64,000 nucleotides of DNA from Legionella sp. PATHC032 (GCF_026191185.1 NZ_JAPHOV010000001.1:3072501-3136500); one strand, 5' to 3'; shown: positions 17,537-30,202, counted from the first letter of the stretch. Notes: generated from the letters alone by a model not told the origin. Made by a program: numbers and translations.

Positions 17537-18448
17537 TCATAAAGCAAAAGAAATTAACCTTTTTGCTTTAATATCACCATGAATTAAAGCTTGGCCAATG
17601 CCAATAAATTGAGATTGCTCACTATAGAGACGCAAATCCTCTCCTTCACCGGCATCAGTTTTATTTGTAATCACCTTGCCCTGGCGAATTGCTGTTACTT
17701 CACAATCGGAAAGAGTTACTGGTGTTAAATGCTGAATAGCCTGATCAATTGGGATTAAGCAAGCAACTCTTTGTGATAAAGACATTTCCTGCAATTCATC
17801 AAGGGTGTACATTCGATTTTTTTCAAACCCTGCAGTATAGAGCCTATGCAATTTTGTCATATGAGCTCCTACCTTCAACGCATCACCAATATCTTCCACT
17901 AAATTACGTATATAGGTTCCTTTGCTGCATGATACAGTTAGTGAAAAATATTCTCCATCAAATTGTTCCAACTTCAATTGGCTGATTAATATATCTCTGG
18001 CCTTACGTTCTATCTCTATCCCTTCTCTGGCGAATCGATACAAAGGAGTGCCCTTATGCTTTAAAGCAGAAAACATGGATGGAACTTGCTTGATTTTACC
18101 CTTATATTTTTCTAACGTTGCAAGCAATTCCTCATGACTAACAGTATAATTTTCAAGACAAAATATTACTTCGCCAGTACAATCAGCAGTATTTGTTTTA
18201 ATGCCAAACCTTCCAATTGTTTCATAACATTTATCCGCATTGAGAAAATACTGGCAAATTTTAGTTGCTTCTCCAAAACATAGAGGCAACATGCCGGTTG
18301 CTAAAGGATCTAAACTGCCTGTGTGGCCAGCTTTTTTAGCCCCAAACAAACGTTTAGCTTTCTGAAGCACAGCATTTGACGTCATTCCTTTCGGTTTATT
18401 TAATAGTAGGATTCCATCTGTAGAATACTGAGATTCAATTGTTGTCAT
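17537..18448 (-). CDS. truB: tRNA pseudouridine-55 synthase
   Basis: The 303-residue protein carries the TruB motif [13 protein letters not shown] at the N-terminus and the catalytic Asp in [18 protein letters not shown] (D47). [16 protein letters not shown] is the second conserved block. The C-terminal part is a PUA-like domain. It makes Psi55 in the T-loop of tRNAs. The start overlaps the end of rbfA by 14 bp, which implies translational coupling. Confidence 0.97.
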   Translation of the reverse strand: MTTIESQYSTDGILLLNKPKGMTSNAVLQKAKRLFGAKKAGHTGSLDPLATGMLPLCFGEATKICQYFLNADKCYETIGRFGIKTNTADCTGEVIFCLENYTVSHEELLATLEKYKGKIKQVPSMFSALKHKGTPLYRFAREGIEIERKARDILISQLKLEQFDGEYFSLTVSCSKGTYIRNLVEDIGDALKVGAHMTKLHRLYTAGFEKNRMYTLDELQEMSLSQRVACLIPIDQAIQHLTPVTLSDCEVTAIRQGKVITNKTDAGEGEDLRLYSEQSQFIGIGQALIHGDIKAKRLISFAL

Positions 18449-18806
18449 CGTTATTTGAATCAGGAGGATTTACTTCATCAATTAATCGACTTAACCGTTG
18501 TCCATACTCAATCGATTCATCATAAATAAAATGAAGCTGCGGCACAGTGCGTAGTGTAATACTTCTTGCCAGAGCACTTCTCAAATAACTGGCTGCACCA
18601 TTTAATATATTGGTAATCACTGATTTATCTTCATTAAGAACAGTAAAATAAACTTTCGCATGACCTAAATCGGCAGCCACTTTGACTGCTGAAATGGTAA
18701 CAAAACCCTTCAAACGCGGATCTTTTATTTCCTGAGGAATGATCAAAGCTAATTTGCGCTGAATCATCTCAGCAATTCTGTCAGTTCGCTTAAAATTATT
18801 ACTCAT
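18435..18806 (-). CDS. rbfA: ribosome-binding factor A
   Basis: The 123-residue protein matches RbfA length (133 in E. coli). It shows [35 protein letters not shown] and later [12 protein letters not shown] and [18 protein letters not shown], the KH-type fold of this family. It assists 16S 5'-end maturation and cold adaptation. infB lies 3 bp upstream and truB overlaps downstream, so this is an operon gene. Confidence 0.97.
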   Translation of the reverse strand: MSNNFKRTDRIAEMIQRKLALIIPQEIKDPRLKGFVTISAVKVAADLGHAKVYFTVLNEDKSVITNILNGAASYLRSALARSITLRTVPQLHFIYDESIEYGQRLSRLIDEVNPPDSNNDDNN

Positions 18807-18809
18807 TTT

Positions 18810-21416
18810 CTATAAGTCACGCTTAATTTCGACTGTCTCAAAAACCTCGATTAAATCTCCAGGTTTCACATCGTTGTAATTTTTTACGCCAATACCGCAT
18901 TCAAAACCTTGTCTTACTTCTAATACGTCATCTTTAAATCGCCTTAATGACTCTAAGGTACCTTCATAAATCACTACATTTGAACGCAATACACGTATTG
19001 GATTATTACGCTTTACAACTCCTTCAATAACCATGCATCCAGCAATAGCACCAATTTTGGGTGATTTGAATACATCCCTAACTTCAGCAATACCAATAAT
19101 TTCTTCTTTAAATTGTGGCGCAAGCATCCCGGTTAAAGCACCTTTTATCTGATCTACTATGTCATAAATAACACTATAATAATGAATCGATACGGATTCT
19201 TGTTCTGCAAGACGCTTGGCTGTCCCATCAGCTCTTACATTAAATCCGATTAAAATGGCATTGGAAGCGATAGCCAAATGGACATCGGACTCTGTTATTC
19301 CACCAACACCACTAGATATCACCTCGACCTTAACTTCATCTGTTGATAATTTTGTCAATGCATCAGAAATTGCTTCCAGTGATCCTTGAACGTCTGCTTT
19401 TAAGACAATGTTCAAGACCTTGGATTCGGTAGCCGTCATATTTTCCATAATACCTTCTATTGTGGTTTTTTGACGTCTGGCTAATTTCACATCACGGAAC
19501 CTACCCTGTCTAAACAAAGCAACTTCTCTGGCCTTTTTCTCATCTGGTACAACTACTGCTTCATCTCCTGCATGAGGTATAGCCGATAATCCGAGGACTT
19601 CCACTGGAATGGACGGGCCAGCACTATCAACCAAATCGCCATTGTCACTAACCAAAGCACGTACACGTCCATACTGAAAGCCAGCCAGTAAAATATCACC
19701 TTTATGTAACGTGCCACTTTGAACTAGAACAGTTGCAACTGGACCTCGTCCTTTATCCAGACGTGATTCAATAACAACTCCTTTTGCAGCACCATCAGTC
19801 ACTGCTTTTAACTCTAATACTTCTGATTGCAATAAAATAGCATCCAGCAAATCATCTATACCCATACCCGATTTGGCTGAAATATTAACAAACATGGTAT
19901 CTCCACCCCATGCCTCAGGAATAACCTCTTGGACTGATAGTTCATTCATAACTCGTTCAGGATCAGCATCAGGTTTATCCATTTTATTAATTGCAACAAT
20001 AATTGGAACCTTGGCTGCTTTGGCATGCTGTATCGCTTCAATAGTCTGAGGCTTAACACCATCATCAGCTGCCACGATCAAAATGACTATATCAGTTGCT
20101 TGGGCACCGCGAGCTCTCATCGCGGTAAATGCAGCATGTCCAGGCGTGTCTAAAAAAGTAATGTTGCCTTTTGGTGTGCTGACATGGTAAGCACCTATAT
20201 GTTGCGTAATCCCTCCGGCTTCACCTGCTGCAACCTTGGTTCGACGAATATAATCCAATAAGGAGGTTTTACCATGGTCAACGTGTCCCATAATTGTGAC
20301 AACCGGTGCTCTACCCTCTGTTCTTGTGCCTTTGGAAATGGCCTCGCCTAAACCAGCTTCAACAGCGTCTTCTTTGATAATAACTGGTTTATGCCCCATT
20401 TCTTCTACAACGATTACAGACGTTTCTTGATCAATGACCTGATTAATTGTTGCCATCGCCCCCAAAGACATCATGACTTTAATCACTTCAGCGGCTTTTA
20501 CTGACATTCGTTTTGCCAATTCGGCAACTGTAATTGTCTCAGGTATCAATACGTCTCTGATTATTGGAGCAGTAGGTAATGCAAAACCATGCGTTAATGT
20601 TTCTTCAGCCTCTCGGTATTTATCTGATTTTTCAGTTCCTTTTTTCTTTTTAAATTTACTTCGACCACCACGTCGATGAAGTTCTTGCTCCTCTTCATCA
20701 TGTTCAAAAGTATGATATTTAGGCTTTTTCTTACCCTTTTTAAATTCAGAAACATCAGAATCAGTTTGCTCCAGATGTTTCTTTTTACTCGCTTTCTCAG
20801 GTTTAACTTCTTCCTTTTTGGAAACAGGGATGACATCCTCGACTACATCCACAAGATTTTCTAAAACATCAGAGCTGGCATGCGTTAATGCATCCTGATT
20901 CTCTGCTGTCTCTTCCTCTAAATTGCTGCTTTCTTCTTCTTTTGCGGTTTCTTCAATTTCTGTTGCAGGTTCAATGATTGTATGTTCTTCAGTCTCTTTC
21001 AACTCAGGAGTTTCTGCAGACACATCATTAACAACAGGGATTTCTTCATGGACAGGCTCTTCAACAACAGGTGGAATTACGGGCTCTTCTATCTCTGGTT
21101 GTTCGGGAATTGCACTTCTCTTTATGAAAGTTTTTTTCTTTCTAACCTCAATATTAACTGTTTTTCCGCTATGCATATCATGCCCAACAGTAACCTGAGA
21201 CATGCTTTTACGTCTTAAAGTTATTCTTTCAGGCGCAGCACTAATATCACGATTAGAGCTACCTTTTAAATGATTAAGCAAGATCCTCTTTTGTTCTTCA
21301 TTCACAGTCTGTTGATCATCAGTAAAAGATAACCCTGCTTCCTGTAACTGGTTCAATAAGCGCTCAACCGGGATACCAACGACTTGAGCTAATTGTTTAA
21401 CCGTCACATCCGCCAT
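18810..21416 (-). CDS. infB: translation initiation factor IF-2
   Basis: The 868-residue protein has an IF2-N subdomain at ~1-50 ([20 protein letters not shown]). A long Glu/Val/Lys-rich variable linker runs to ~285, ending in basic stretches ([15 protein letters not shown]). A second IF2-N domain follows, then the G domain from ~370 with [23 protein letters not shown] and SAKSG. Domains II-IV follow and bind fMet-tRNA. It brings initiator tRNA to the 30S subunit. It sits between nusA and rbfA as in E. coli. Confidence 0.98.
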   Translation of the reverse strand: MADVTVKQLAQVVGIPVERLLNQLQEAGLSFTDDQQTVNEEQKRILLNHLKGSSNRDISAAPERITLRRKSMSQVTVGHDMHSGKTVNIEVRKKKTFIKRSAIPEQPEIEEPVIPPVVEEPVHEEIPVVNDVSAETPELKETEEHTIIEPATEIEETAKEEESSNLEEETAENQDALTHASSDVLENLVDVVEDVIPVSKKEEVKPEKASKKKHLEQTDSDVSEFKKGKKKPKYHTFEHDEEEQELHRRGGRSKFKKKKGTEKSDKYREAEETLTHGFALPTAPIIRDVLIPETITVAELAKRMSVKAAEVIKVMMSLGAMATINQVIDQETSVIVVEEMGHKPVIIKEDAVEAGLGEAISKGTRTEGRAPVVTIMGHVDHGKTSLLDYIRRTKVAAGEAGGITQHIGAYHVSTPKGNITFLDTPGHAAFTAMRARGAQATDIVILIVAADDGVKPQTIEAIQHAKAAKVPIIVAINKMDKPDADPERVMNELSVQEVIPEAWGGDTMFVNISAKSGMGIDDLLDAILLQSEVLELKAVTDGAAKGVVIESRLDKGRGPVATVLVQSGTLHKGDILLAGFQYGRVRALVSDNGDLVDSAGPSIPVEVLGLSAIPHAGDEAVVVPDEKKAREVALFRQGRFRDVKLARRQKTTIEGIMENMTATESKVLNIVLKADVQGSLEAISDALTKLSTDEVKVEVISSGVGGITESDVHLAIASNAILIGFNVRADGTAKRLAEQESVSIHYYSVIYDIVDQIKGALTGMLAPQFKEEIIGIAEVRDVFKSPKIGAIAGCMVIEGVVKRNNPIRVLRSNVVIYEGTLESLRRFKDDVLEVRQGFECGIGVKNYNDVKPGDLIEVFETVEIKRDL

Positions 21417-21505
21417 ATTTAATCCCCTCTCAGCAACTTTTTATAAAGCTGAATATATTTAAAATGCATCTAGCATTATATTGGTCAATTTTCGATAGCC
21501 ATAGT

Positions 21506-22984
21506 TTATTGAAACCATGGTTCTCTTGCTTTCATAATTAAAGCACCTGCTTTTTCTTCAGTAATGCCTTCAATTTCTATTAATTCATCTACAGATTGCT
21601 CTGCAAGATCTTCCATTGTTGTAATTCCTTTACTTGCTAATTTATTTGCCAAATCCTCTGTCATGCCTTCCATGTTGATAAGCGAATCATCCGGAGTCCC
21701 AGATAAGCTTTTACCTGATGAAAGCGCCATCTCCAGCAACTTGTCATTTGCTCTGTTTCTTAACTCTTCAACTATTTCTTCATCAAACTCTTCAATAGCG
21801 AGTAGCTCTTCCTTAGGAACATAAGCTACTTCTTCGAGAGAAGAAAATCCATGAGCTACCAATAATGACGCAATTTCCTCATCAATTTCTAGCGCACTGG
21901 TAAACAGATTAACTATTTTACTCGATTCCTCTTGATTTTTGCTTTCAAATTCTTCCGTTGTCATGACATTCAATGTCCAACCAGTCAATTGGCTAGCCAA
22001 ACGAACATTTTGTCCATTTCGACCAATTGCTTGCGATAACTGTTCTTTCGCTACAGCTAAATCCATAGTATGGGTATCTTCATCCACAACGATAGATGTG
22101 ATATCAGCTGGAGCCATAGCATTTATGACTAATTGGGCAGGATTATCATCCCATAAAATGATATCAACACGCTCACCACCTAACTCGCTCGAAACTGCTT
22201 GTACCCTTGCTCCACGCATACCAACGCAAGCACCGATAGGGTCAATACGCCCATCATTTGTTTTAACCGCAATTTTTGCTCTATTTCCTGGATCGCGCGC
22301 AGCAGCTTTGATATCTATTATATTTTCACCAATTTCAGGAACTTCAATACGGAACAATTCAATCAGCATTTCATTTCGAGTTCTGCTTACGAACAATTGT
22401 GGCCCTCTCGCCTGTGGCGTTATTTCATACAGATAGGCTCGAACTCTGTCATTGGGACGAAACATTTCATGAGGCAACATTTCAGAACGAGGCAAGAAAG
22501 CTTCAGCTTTACCACCTAAATCAATAATTACATTATCTCGAGTTACTTTTTTAACAGTTCCATAGATTAGCTGCCCAAGTTTGCTACGGAACTGGTCTAT
22601 GATCAATTCACGTTCCGCTTCTCGCACTTTTTGCATAATAACTTGCCGCGCAGTTTGAGCTTCAATTCTTCCAAACTCTATGGAAGGAATAATTTCTTCA
22701 ATTCGGTCACCAATAGCTGCCGAAGGATTTCGTTCTTTTGCTTGCTCCAAGGACAATTGACGGTCTGGGAATTCTAATTCTTCTTCATTCACTACATCCC
22801 AATACCTAAAGGTTTCATAGTCACCTGTTTTAGAATCAATTTTGATACGCACACCTATATCCAAACCAAGAATCTTTCGAGTTGCAGATTCCAGTGCAGC
22901 CTGAATGGCAAGTATAATGACGTCTTTACTAACGCCTCTTTCGTTTGATAATGCCTCAGCAACTAATAACAATTCTTTGCTCAT
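21506..22984 (-). CDS. nusA: transcription termination/antitermination protein NusA
   Basis: The 492-residue protein (E. coli 495) has an N-terminal RNAP-binding domain ([20 protein letters not shown]). An S1 domain ([20 protein letters not shown]) and two KH domains ([51 protein letters not shown]) follow. Two C-terminal acidic repeats, each ending in an EEL/EIEG-type helix-hairpin, complete it, as in gammaproteobacteria. It binds elongating RNA polymerase and modulates pausing, termination and antitermination. The ATG is preceded by GAGG. It follows rimP by 11 bp. Confidence 0.98.
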   Translation of the reverse strand: MSKELLLVAEALSNERGVSKDVIILAIQAALESATRKILGLDIGVRIKIDSKTGDYETFRYWDVVNEEELEFPDRQLSLEQAKERNPSAAIGDRIEEIIPSIEFGRIEAQTARQVIMQKVREAERELIIDQFRSKLGQLIYGTVKKVTRDNVIIDLGGKAEAFLPRSEMLPHEMFRPNDRVRAYLYEITPQARGPQLFVSRTRNEMLIELFRIEVPEIGENIIDIKAAARDPGNRAKIAVKTNDGRIDPIGACVGMRGARVQAVSSELGGERVDIILWDDNPAQLVINAMAPADITSIVVDEDTHTMDLAVAKEQLSQAIGRNGQNVRLASQLTGWTLNVMTTEEFESKNQEESSKIVNLFTSALEIDEEIASLLVAHGFSSLEEVAYVPKEELLAIEEFDEEIVEELRNRANDKLLEMALSSGKSLSGTPDDSLINMEGMTEDLANKLASKGITTMEDLAEQSVDELIEIEGITEEKAGALIMKAREPWFQ

Positions 22985-22995
22985 TGTTCGCCTCT

Positions 22996-23439
22996 CTAGA
23001 CTGTCAAATTTGCTTTCACAATATTTGATAAAAGTATTTCTTGATGTTCATTATTAATATCCAATACTATTGTATCTTCTGATGCTGAAACAATAATACC
23101 TGATAATTTTCGTTTCCCATTTACTGGCTTAAAAGTTTTTACGTGAATTTCGTAACCAATGTAGCGCTGATATTGCCAAATGCTAAACAAGGGTCTGGGT
23201 ATCCCAGGAGATGATATTTCTAAACTGTAGTGCCCTGGAATAGGGTCTTCAACATCAAGCATAGCACTGACTTGTTTACTCACTTCCTGACAGTCATCGA
23301 TTCCTATTCCATCTGGTTTGTCTATATAAATTCTTAATAATGAGTGCTTCCCTTGGGAAAGGTATTCACAACCCCAAAGTTCATAACCCATATTTTTGAT
23401 TATAGGCTCTAAGAGCACTATCAAGTCATTATTTATCAT
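22996..23439 (-). CDS. rimP: ribosome maturation factor RimP
   Basis: The protein has 147 residues from ATG 23439 ([16 protein letters not shown]); an upstream in-frame codon at 23475 would add 12 hydrophobic residues not found in the family. Conserved blocks are [44 protein letters not shown] and [15 protein letters not shown]. It assists 30S maturation. It is the first protein gene after the initiator tRNA, matching the E. coli metY-rimP-nusA-infB operon. Confidence 0.96.
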   Translation of the reverse strand: MINNDLIVLLEPIIKNMGYELWGCEYLSQGKHSLLRIYIDKPDGIGIDDCQEVSKQVSAMLDVEDPIPGHYSLEISSPGIPRPLFSIWQYQRYIGYEIHVKTFKPVNGKRKLSGIIVSASEDTIVLDINNEHQEILLSNIVKANLTV

Positions 23440-23522
23440 AGTATGTATAAACAAAAAAAGGGCGCACTCGCCCAAGCCTGGTAACTGACTTAGATTTAGA
23501 CAGTATCCTAGTCAACATAATA

Positions 23523-23546
23523 AAAAACCCCAAAAATGGGGTTTTA
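23523..23546 (-). terminator. rho-independent terminator after initiator tRNA
   Basis: AAAACCCC-AAAAAT-GGGGTTTT is a perfect 8-bp stem. On the minus strand it is followed by TTTTTTATT. It lies 7 bp after the tRNA CCA end. It should end much of the transcript after the tRNA, with read-through or a separate promoter feeding rimP-nusA-infB. Confidence 0.8.
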
Positions 23547-23552
23547 TAAAAT

Positions 23553-23629
<77 letters not shown>

Positions 23630-23642
23630 TCAACTGAGGGCA

Positions 23643-23671
23643 AGTATACTGATACTTGGGGCCCTAAGCAA
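23643..23671 (-). promoter_or_regulatory. sigma-70 promoter for the initiator tRNA and rimP operon
   Basis: On the minus strand TTGCTT (23666-23671) and TATACT (23643-23648) are separated by 17 bases, and the -10 box is 13 bases before the tRNA 5' end. The -10 also forms part of a small palindrome, CAAGTAT-ACTG-ATACTTG (23641-23658). This promoter would start transcription independently of the upstream nuo operon. Confidence 0.7.
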
Positions 23672-23694
23672 GTACTTTTGTTAAAGTTTATTAA

Positions 23695-25137
23695 TTAATT
23701 TGCAAATGCATTAATGCATGCCGCAATTAACGCGCCTGGGAAAATACCCAAATAGAGTAAAGAGAGGCAATTAAGCGAGTAAACTATGGTATTGCCTGTA
23801 CCAATCCTTACTATATCTTCATTTTCTGGTTGATCAAAATACATAATTTTAACGATTCGCAAATAATAATAGGCACCTATCACTGTAAATAGCAACCCTA
23901 CTACAGCTAACCAAGTCATTTGAGCATCTACTAATGCCTTCAATACCAACAATTTTGTAAAGAAGCCAACGGTTGGAGGCACACCAGCCATTGAAAACAT
24001 GACTAATAACATCATAAAAGCCAGCCATGGGTTTCTTTTATTCAAGCCCTTTAAATCGTCAATACTATCAATTTCCATTCCATGATTTGACATCAATACA
24101 ACTAAACCAAAACCAGCTGCTGACATAACAGCATAGATCAAAATATAATATAGAGCTGCTGCATAACCAGCAGAACTGGCAGCTAAAACCCCAAATAAAG
24201 CATATCCTATATGAGAAATTGCAGAATAAGCTAGCAAGCGTTTAATTTTGGTTTGAATAACAGCTAATAAATTACCTATACCGGTAGAAAGGAGAGCCAT
24301 TGCTAAAATAATTTGCTGCCATTGAATAGTGATATCGACTAATCCAATAGTCAGAAATCGCAGTGCCATACCCAATGCTGCAATCTTAGGTGCTGTACTA
24401 ATAAATAGTGTTACAGAGCTTGGTGCCCCTTGATATACGTCTGGAGCCCACATATGAAATGGAACTGCGGCTAGTTTAAATCCCACACCTGCGAGTATAA
24501 ATACCATTGCAAAAGCAAAAAGAGTATTTTGTTGCTGCCAATTTACAGCAACCGCATTAGCAACATCTAACAAATCAAGTTTTCCTGTTGCGCCATAAAC
24601 CAAGGATATTCCATACAATAGCATACCAGAAGCAATAGCACCCATAACAAAATATTTCATTGCAGCTTCGGATGCATCACTATCAGTTCGGCGGATGGCG
24701 GTCATTGCATATAGAGGCAATGACATTAACTCCAAACCTAGATAAAGAGACAACAGAGAGTGTGCTGAAACAAGAGTCATCATACCTAGCGTTGAAAATA
24801 ACCCTAGAACATAATAATCACCTGTAGGCATTTGCCGTTCATCCAGATAGTTTTGGGAATAGATAAAACTTAACAATACCGTGATATCAATAAACAGTTT
24901 CATTAAATGACTTATATCATCACTTATAAATAATTTGTTAAGTATGAGTATTTTATAGCTTCCTATAAAGAAGAAGCTTACTGCTGCTGATACTATAATT
25001 CCAATACAAGATATGTAAAATGCAATTGATTTTAATTTATGACGAAAGAACAAATCAGAAAGCAACGCCAAGCACGCAGTTATTAAAATTATCATTTCTG
25101 GTATTGCTACATGGATATTTTCTAGTAATGTCATCAT
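23695..25137 (-). CDS. nuoN: NADH-quinone oxidoreductase subunit N
   Basis: The protein has 480 residues (E. coli NuoN 485) with about 14 membrane helices. It belongs to the Mrp-type proton-channel subunits. The conserved Glu/Lys area is in [54 protein letters not shown] is the discontinuous-helix region. I chose ATG 25137 ([14 protein letters not shown]), with AAGG 6-7 bases upstream; an earlier codon at 25167 adds ten polar residues. It is the last gene of the nuo operon, 53 bp after nuoM. Confidence 0.96.
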   Translation of the reverse strand: MMTLLENIHVAIPEMIILITACLALLSDLFFRHKLKSIAFYISCIGIIVSAAVSFFFIGSYKILILNKLFISDDISHLMKLFIDITVLLSFIYSQNYLDERQMPTGDYYVLGLFSTLGMMTLVSAHSLLSLYLGLELMSLPLYAMTAIRRTDSDASEAAMKYFVMGAIASGMLLYGISLVYGATGKLDLLDVANAVAVNWQQQNTLFAFAMVFILAGVGFKLAAVPFHMWAPDVYQGAPSSVTLFISTAPKIAALGMALRFLTIGLVDITIQWQQIILAMALLSTGIGNLLAVIQTKIKRLLAYSAISHIGYALFGVLAASSAGYAAALYYILIYAVMSAAGFGLVVLMSNHGMEIDSIDDLKGLNKRNPWLAFMMLLVMFSMAGVPPTVGFFTKLLVLKALVDAQMTWLAVVGLLFTVIGAYYYLRIVKIMYFDQPENEDIVRIGTGNTIVYSLNCLSLLYLGIFPGALIAACINAFAN

Positions 25138-25190
25138 ATTTAACCTTGCTAAGGAACTCGATTGCAATTTAAGACTATCGTAGTTCTTTG

Positions 25191-26696
25191 TTAGAGTTTA
25201 GATTTATCAGCTAATGCTAAAGTATGACTTACAGTTTGATGCACAAACTCTAACATGGGTTTTGGATACACTCCTAGAGCAATGACCATTATTGCAAGTA
25301 ATACATAAGCACTTAATTCAAAGCCTGATATATCTTTTAAGGCAGCAACCTTTTTATTAGCTATGGGACCAAAAATAACTCTTTTATACATCCATAGCGT
25401 ATAGGCTGCCCCAATAATCAATGTGGTTGCAGCCCAAAATGCAACCCAAAAACCAGCTTTTATACTACCTAATATCACCATGAATTCACCAACAAATCCG
25501 GATGTTCCTGGCAAGCCGGCATTCGCCATAGCAAAAAGCATAAAAAAAGAAGCGAATATGGGCATGGTATTTACTATTCCACCAAAATCCGCGAGTAGTC
25601 TTGTATGCATACGATCATATATAAAGCCTACACCAGCAAACATTGCACTTGAGACAAAGGCATGCGATATCATGACGACAATTGCACCTTCAAGAATTAA
25701 TCCAGCATTGCTTAATCCTCCATGACGAGCAATTGCAAATATAGCGAAACAGCCCAGAGTTACAAACCCCATGTGTGAAATTGAAGAATAGGCAATCAAT
25801 TTTTTCATATCCTTCTGAATAATAGCAATTAGTCCGATGTAAACTACTGCGATCAAAGATAAGGCAACCATCAAAGGAGCATATTTACTGCAAGCATCAG
25901 GGACTATTGGCAGAGAAAAACGGATAAATCCATAAGCACCGAGTTTTAACAAAATTGCTGCTAAAACAACTGAACCACCAGCAGGAGCTTCAGTATGCGC
26001 ATCCGGCAACCAGGTATGAACCGGAAACATTGGTATTTTTATTGCAAAACCTAAGAAAAAAGCAATAAAAATCAAAGTCTGTGCAGTCATGCCTAATTTG
26101 ATGGCATAAAAGGTTTCGATCTTAAATGAACCTGCAATGTAGCCCATGTATAAGAAACTAGCCAGCATGAGAACCGACCCTAAAAAAGTATATAAGAAAA
26201 ATTTGATTGCCGCATAAACTCTATTATCAGAACCCCAGATACCTATAATCAGATACATTGGAATCAAGGTCGCTTCCCAGAAAATATAAAATACTATGGC
26301 ATCCATAGCAGAAAATACACCGACCAGAAGCCCTTGCATAATTAAAAACGCTGATAAATATTGGGAAACCCTTTTGCTAATGCTATCCCACGTAGCTAAA
26401 ATCACTATTAAATTAGTAAAAATTGTCAAAACAATTAAAAGTAAAGATAACCCATCAATACCAAGAGCATAATTAATACCCAGTGCCGGCATCCAGGGAA
26501 TTTCCTCTATAAACTGCATGCCAAAAGATTGCGGATCAAATCCTTTAATTAAAGGTATGCAGAACACTAAACATAGAAGTATGGTGAATAATGTTAAATA
26601 ACGCGATACATTCGGATTTTTATCATCTCCAGTCAGTAAAACAAAAACGCCACCTAATATCGGTAACCAAATTAATAAATTGAGCAAATAATGCAT
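25191..26696 (-). CDS. nuoM: NADH-quinone oxidoreductase subunit M
   Basis: The 501-residue protein (E. coli 509) has some 14 membrane helices. It shows [17 protein letters not shown] (the functional Glu), [27 protein letters not shown] and [16 protein letters not shown], typical of antiporter-like subunits. It forms one of the proton channels in the membrane arm of complex I. The start is 15 bp after the nuoL stop. Confidence 0.97.
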   Translation of the reverse strand: MHYLLNLLIWLPILGGVFVLLTGDDKNPNVSRYLTLFTILLCLVFCIPLIKGFDPQSFGMQFIEEIPWMPALGINYALGIDGLSLLLIVLTIFTNLIVILATWDSISKRVSQYLSAFLIMQGLLVGVFSAMDAIVFYIFWEATLIPMYLIIGIWGSDNRVYAAIKFFLYTFLGSVLMLASFLYMGYIAGSFKIETFYAIKLGMTAQTLIFIAFFLGFAIKIPMFPVHTWLPDAHTEAPAGGSVVLAAILLKLGAYGFIRFSLPIVPDACSKYAPLMVALSLIAVVYIGLIAIIQKDMKKLIAYSSISHMGFVTLGCFAIFAIARHGGLSNAGLILEGAIVVMISHAFVSSAMFAGVGFIYDRMHTRLLADFGGIVNTMPIFASFFMLFAMANAGLPGTSGFVGEFMVILGSIKAGFWVAFWAATTLIIGAAYTLWMYKRVIFGPIANKKVAALKDISGFELSAYVLLAIMVIALGVYPKPMLEFVHQTVSHTLALADKSKL

Positions 26697-26711
26697 ACCT
26701 TCACCTTATCT

Positions 26712-28685
26712 TCAGTCCAGGATTAACCAGCATAAAAAGGCCAGTAATCCAAACACCATTACTGTCGCATAATGATAGATGTACCCAGTTTGTATCTTTC
26801 GCCCTTTTCCAGAGAACCAGCGAACCAAGCGTCCACTACCATTGACTACTGCACCATCGATTAATTTCTGATCACCAATCTTGTAAAAAGCAATACCTAA
26901 CCCCCTGGCTCCTTTCACAAAAAACAGCTCATTAAAGCGATCAAACCCATATTTATTGAGTAAAATGGAATAAATGATTGAAAAATATCTAGCTAAATAG
27001 CCAGGAATAGATGGGACGGCAATATAGCAAACCCAAGCAATAACTGCTCCAAGTACAGTAATCCAAAATGGAAAGGAATAAATCGCGTGAACTGCACTTG
27101 CAAATGGTGAACTCACTTCATGAGCAAGTTCTGCTAATACATTATGCTCAGGTAAAACAAAAATTGATGAGCTTAAGAGGTTTGGTGTATCAAATAGAAT
27201 GGGCATGTAAAGCACATAACCTAAAATTATGGATGGGATAGCCAGTAATACTAATGGTAACCATACTACCCATGGAGATTCATGAAGATGGCTTAAAGTA
27301 TGTTCATCCATGCGTGGCTTGCCATGAAATGTCATGAACAAGGACCGAAAGGTATATAGTGCTGTAACCATAGCACCTGCTGTTACACAAAAATAAGCAT
27401 AACTGCTGCCAGGTATCTGGGAAAGCTGTGCCGCTTCAATAATTGTATCTTTCGAATAAAAGCCAGCAAAAGGAGGGAAAGCACATAATGCCAAACTACC
27501 TATGACAAAGGTTACATAGGTAATCGGCATTTTATTCCATAATCCGCCCATTTTCCGCATATCCTGTTCGTGATGCATACCAATAATGACTGAACCAGCA
27601 CCAAGAAACAGTAGAGCTTTAAAGCAAGCATGAGTCAATAAATGAAACATACCAGCACTATAGGCAGAGGCACCCATTGCCACCATCATATAGCCTAGCT
27701 GTGACAAAGTGGAATAAGCTACCACACGTTTTATGTCGTTCATAACTAAAGCCAATATTCCAGTAAACAATGCTCCTGTTGCCCCGATTACTAATACTGT
27801 GCTAAGTGCTGTTGTAGACAATTCAATTAAAGGAGAAATACGAGCAATCATGAAGACACCTGCGGTCACCATTGTTGCTGCATGGATTAGCGCTGAAATA
27901 GGCGTTGGACCCTCCATGGACTCAGGTAACCAAACGTGGAGTGGTATTTGTGCAGATTTACCCATAGCGCCAACGAAAAGCAGCAGACAAATAACTGTAA
28001 TCAATGACCAGGAGTAACCACTGAATAACTCTATATTCTGGCTTGCCAAATAATTTGCACTGCTAAACACCTTTTCATAATCAAGACTTCCAGCATAAGC
28101 AAAAATTAAACCTATTCCTAATACAAATCCAAAATCTCCAACACGGTTTACAAGAAATGCTTTCAGGCTGCCCTCTATTGCAGATTCCTTTTGATACCAA
28201 AATCCGATTAATAAATAGGAAACAAGCCCAACCCCTTCCCATCCAAAAAATAATTGCAGAAAGTTGTTTGCACTAACTAGCATGAGCATCATAAAGGTAA
28301 ATAAAGAGATATAACTAAAAAATCGTTGATATCCATCATCATCAGCCATGTAGCCAATACTGTATACATGAACTAGCAAAGAAACAAAATTAACTATAAC
28401 CAACATGACCACACTTAAGGGGTCTATTAAAAAGCCAATATTAAATTCGTAGGGAATTAATGCTCCCCCACTGGCCCAGTGATAAACAAGGCTATTTGTA
28501 TTTGGGATTGAACCAGAAAACAGACCCCATGCAAGAAAAATTGAACATATTAAGGAAATGGCTACGCCTAAAATAGTTACTGTATGAGCTCCGACCCGAC
28601 CAATCTGGTTTCTAAAAAATCCTGCTATAGCAGAACCAACGAGAGGAGTCAAAACGATTACTAAGCAGACTTGTTGAATACTCAC
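26712..28685 (-). CDS. nuoL: NADH-quinone oxidoreductase subunit L
   Basis: The 657-residue protein (E. coli 613) is the distal antiporter-like subunit. Conserved pieces are QLFFGWEGVGLVSYLLIGFWY, KSAQIPLHVWLPESMEGPTPISALIHAATMVTAG and IKRVVAYSTLSQLGYMMVA. The C-terminal part (~510-640) corresponds to the lateral helix that runs along NuoM and NuoN, ending in a last membrane helix. The 4-bp gap to nuoK implies coupling. Confidence 0.97.
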   Translation of the reverse strand: MSIQQVCLVIVLTPLVGSAIAGFFRNQIGRVGAHTVTILGVAISLICSIFLAWGLFSGSIPNTNSLVYHWASGGALIPYEFNIGFLIDPLSVVMLVIVNFVSLLVHVYSIGYMADDDGYQRFFSYISLFTFMMLMLVSANNFLQLFFGWEGVGLVSYLLIGFWYQKESAIEGSLKAFLVNRVGDFGFVLGIGLIFAYAGSLDYEKVFSSANYLASQNIELFSGYSWSLITVICLLLFVGAMGKSAQIPLHVWLPESMEGPTPISALIHAATMVTAGVFMIARISPLIELSTTALSTVLVIGATGALFTGILALVMNDIKRVVAYSTLSQLGYMMVAMGASAYSAGMFHLLTHACFKALLFLGAGSVIIGMHHEQDMRKMGGLWNKMPITYVTFVIGSLALCAFPPFAGFYSKDTIIEAAQLSQIPGSSYAYFCVTAGAMVTALYTFRSLFMTFHGKPRMDEHTLSHLHESPWVVWLPLVLLAIPSIILGYVLYMPILFDTPNLLSSSIFVLPEHNVLAELAHEVSSPFASAVHAIYSFPFWITVLGAVIAWVCYIAVPSIPGYLARYFSIIYSILLNKYGFDRFNELFFVKGARGLGIAFYKIGDQKLIDGAVVNGSGRLVRWFSGKGRKIQTGYIYHYATVMVFGLLAFLCWLILD

Positions 28686-28689
28686 GATT

Positions 28690-28995
28690 TTAACCTTTTA
28701 AATGATTCATTTTATCAACATCAATATTGCCTCTATTTCTATAAAGCAACATTACTATGGCCAAACCTATTGCTGCTTCTGCAGCAGCTACAGTTAAAAT
28801 GAAAAAGACAAATACCTGTCCACCTACTTCATTGTAATAATGAGAAAATGCAATAAAATTTGTATTCACTGCCAATAACATCAACTCAACACAAACAAGT
28901 AATAAAATAATATTTTTACGATTGAGCATAATACCAACAAGGCTCAAGCCGAATAAAATCACCCCTAATACTAAATAATCATAAACAGGTATCAT
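28690..28995 (-). CDS. nuoK: NADH-quinone oxidoreductase subunit K
   Basis: The 101-residue protein (E. coli 100) has three membrane helices. The membrane-embedded Glu residues conserved in the family lie in [19 protein letters not shown] and [20 protein letters not shown]. It is part of the quinone-proximal proton path. It lies between nuoJ and nuoL. Confidence 0.97.
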   Translation of the reverse strand: MIPVYDYLVLGVILFGLSLVGIMLNRKNIILLLVCVELMLLAVNTNFIAFSHYYNEVGGQVFVFFILTVAAAEAAIGLAIVMLLYRNRGNIDVDKMNHLKG

Positions 28996-29012
28996 AAAGA
29001 ATTCCCCAATAA

Positions 29013-29672
29013 CTATTTCTCTGGTTTCATACTGATCAATTTCACTCGTTCTGCCCTTCGAGTCATAATTTGCTGAGTGATATCTTGTCGTTTTGACCTG
29101 ACAGCACCTCTATGTACCAAGGTAATCGCAGACACTATGGCTACCAGTAAAATGACCGCAGCTATTTCAAAGGCAAGGAAATAATCCGTATATAGAACCA
29201 TTCCTAATTTTTCTGTGTTCGATGTAACATTTTCAGGTGGAACCAGTTCGTCTTGAGTGGATAAATCCATTAATTGTGAGTTAACACTCATAGGCTTTTC
29301 TTGAATTTGCACACTGTTTTTAAATAAATCTTTAGGAATAGCTACCATTAATAACCCAGTCAATAAAGCAACTATGATTAAGCCAAACGGTAGATATTTA
29401 ATTAAATGACTTTTCATGCTTTCAATGTCGATATTTAGCATCATGACGACAAACAGAAACAAAGTCATAACAGCGCCGACATATACCAGGATAAGGATTA
29501 ATGCTAAAAATTCAGCCTCAGCCAAAATCCATAAAACCGCGCTGGTAAAAAAAGTGAGTACTAAAAACAAAACACAACGAACCGGATTGTTTTGGCTTAT
29601 TACCATTAATGCCGATAATACGGTCAATAATGCAAAGATGTAAAAAATTGCTTGGATTATCCATTCATGCAT
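29013..29672 (-). CDS. nuoJ: NADH-quinone oxidoreductase subunit J
   Basis: The 219-residue protein (E. coli 184) has five membrane helices. [30 protein letters not shown] (given from E52; well under the full helix pair) is the conserved block with a pi-bulge helix. The loop at ~120-160 ([20 protein letters not shown]) and the basic tail ([20 protein letters not shown]) are longer than in E. coli. It lies 11 bp after nuoI. Confidence 0.96.
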   Translation of the reverse strand: MHEWIIQAIFYIFALLTVLSALMVISQNNPVRCVLFLVLTFFTSAVLWILAEAEFLALILILVYVGAVMTLFLFVVMMLNIDIESMKSHLIKYLPFGLIIVALLTGLLMVAIPKDLFKNSVQIQEKPMSVNSQLMDLSTQDELVPPENVTSNTEKLGMVLYTDYFLAFEIAAVILLVAIVSAITLVHRGAVRSKRQDITQQIMTRRAERVKLISMKPEK

Positions 29673-29683
29673 AAATCACCCCA

Positions 29684-30184
29684 TCAACGGTATTTTTCAT
29701 CAGCAGCTCTGTCTGCTGCGAGTTGTGTTTCCATCAAATCGCCCACTGCCAAAAGTTTCTCTTTTGTCATAATATTTTGACCACGTTCGCTGATATGGTA
29801 GTGATGAATTGGAGTCACAACGATCGAATCAACAGGGCAGGATTCTTCGCATAATCCACAATTAATGCATTTAAACATATCAATATCATACCGGGTAGTA
29901 CGGCGTGATCCATCTTCTCTTTGCTCTGATTCAATTGTAATAGCCAATGCTGGGCAAACAGCTTCGCATAATTTACATGCAATGCAACGTTCTTCACCAT
30001 TGGGATAACGACGCAATGCCAAAAGCCCCCTGAATCTTGGAGAAAGTGGCGTTTGTTCTTCAGGAAACTGAATTGTTATTTTTTTCCTGAAAAAATACTT
30101 TACTGTCAGCCATAAACCGGCTAGTAATTCTATCAGTAAGTAGGTACGAACATAGTGAATTATATAATGATATACTTTTTTCAT
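29684..30184 (-). CDS. nuoI: NADH-quinone oxidoreductase subunit I (two 4Fe-4S clusters)
   Basis: The 166-residue protein has two ferredoxin motifs, [12 protein letters not shown] (~63-74) and [12 protein letters not shown] (~102-113), for clusters N6a and N6b. The N-terminal amphipathic helices ([23 protein letters not shown]) anchor it to the membrane arm. It passes electrons toward NuoB cluster N2. It lies 18 bp after nuoH. Confidence 0.97.
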   Translation of the reverse strand: MKKVYHYIIHYVRTYLLIELLAGLWLTVKYFFRKKITIQFPEEQTPLSPRFRGLLALRRYPNGEERCIACKLCEAVCPALAITIESEQREDGSRRTTRYDIDMFKCINCGLCEESCPVDSIVVTPIHHYHISERGQNIMTKEKLLAVGDLMETQLAADRAADEKYR

Positions 30185-30202
30185 CGGCTTCTCTTCTAAC
30201 CG

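Noticed and set aside
20473-21218. Several antisense frames over the infB linker
   Set aside because: They mirror the low-complexity Glu/Val/Lys linker of IF-2 and resemble no protein.
23641-23658. Palindrome after nuoN as a nuo terminator
   Set aside because: No T-run follows on the minus strand, and the element overlaps a better-supported promoter for the initiator tRNA.
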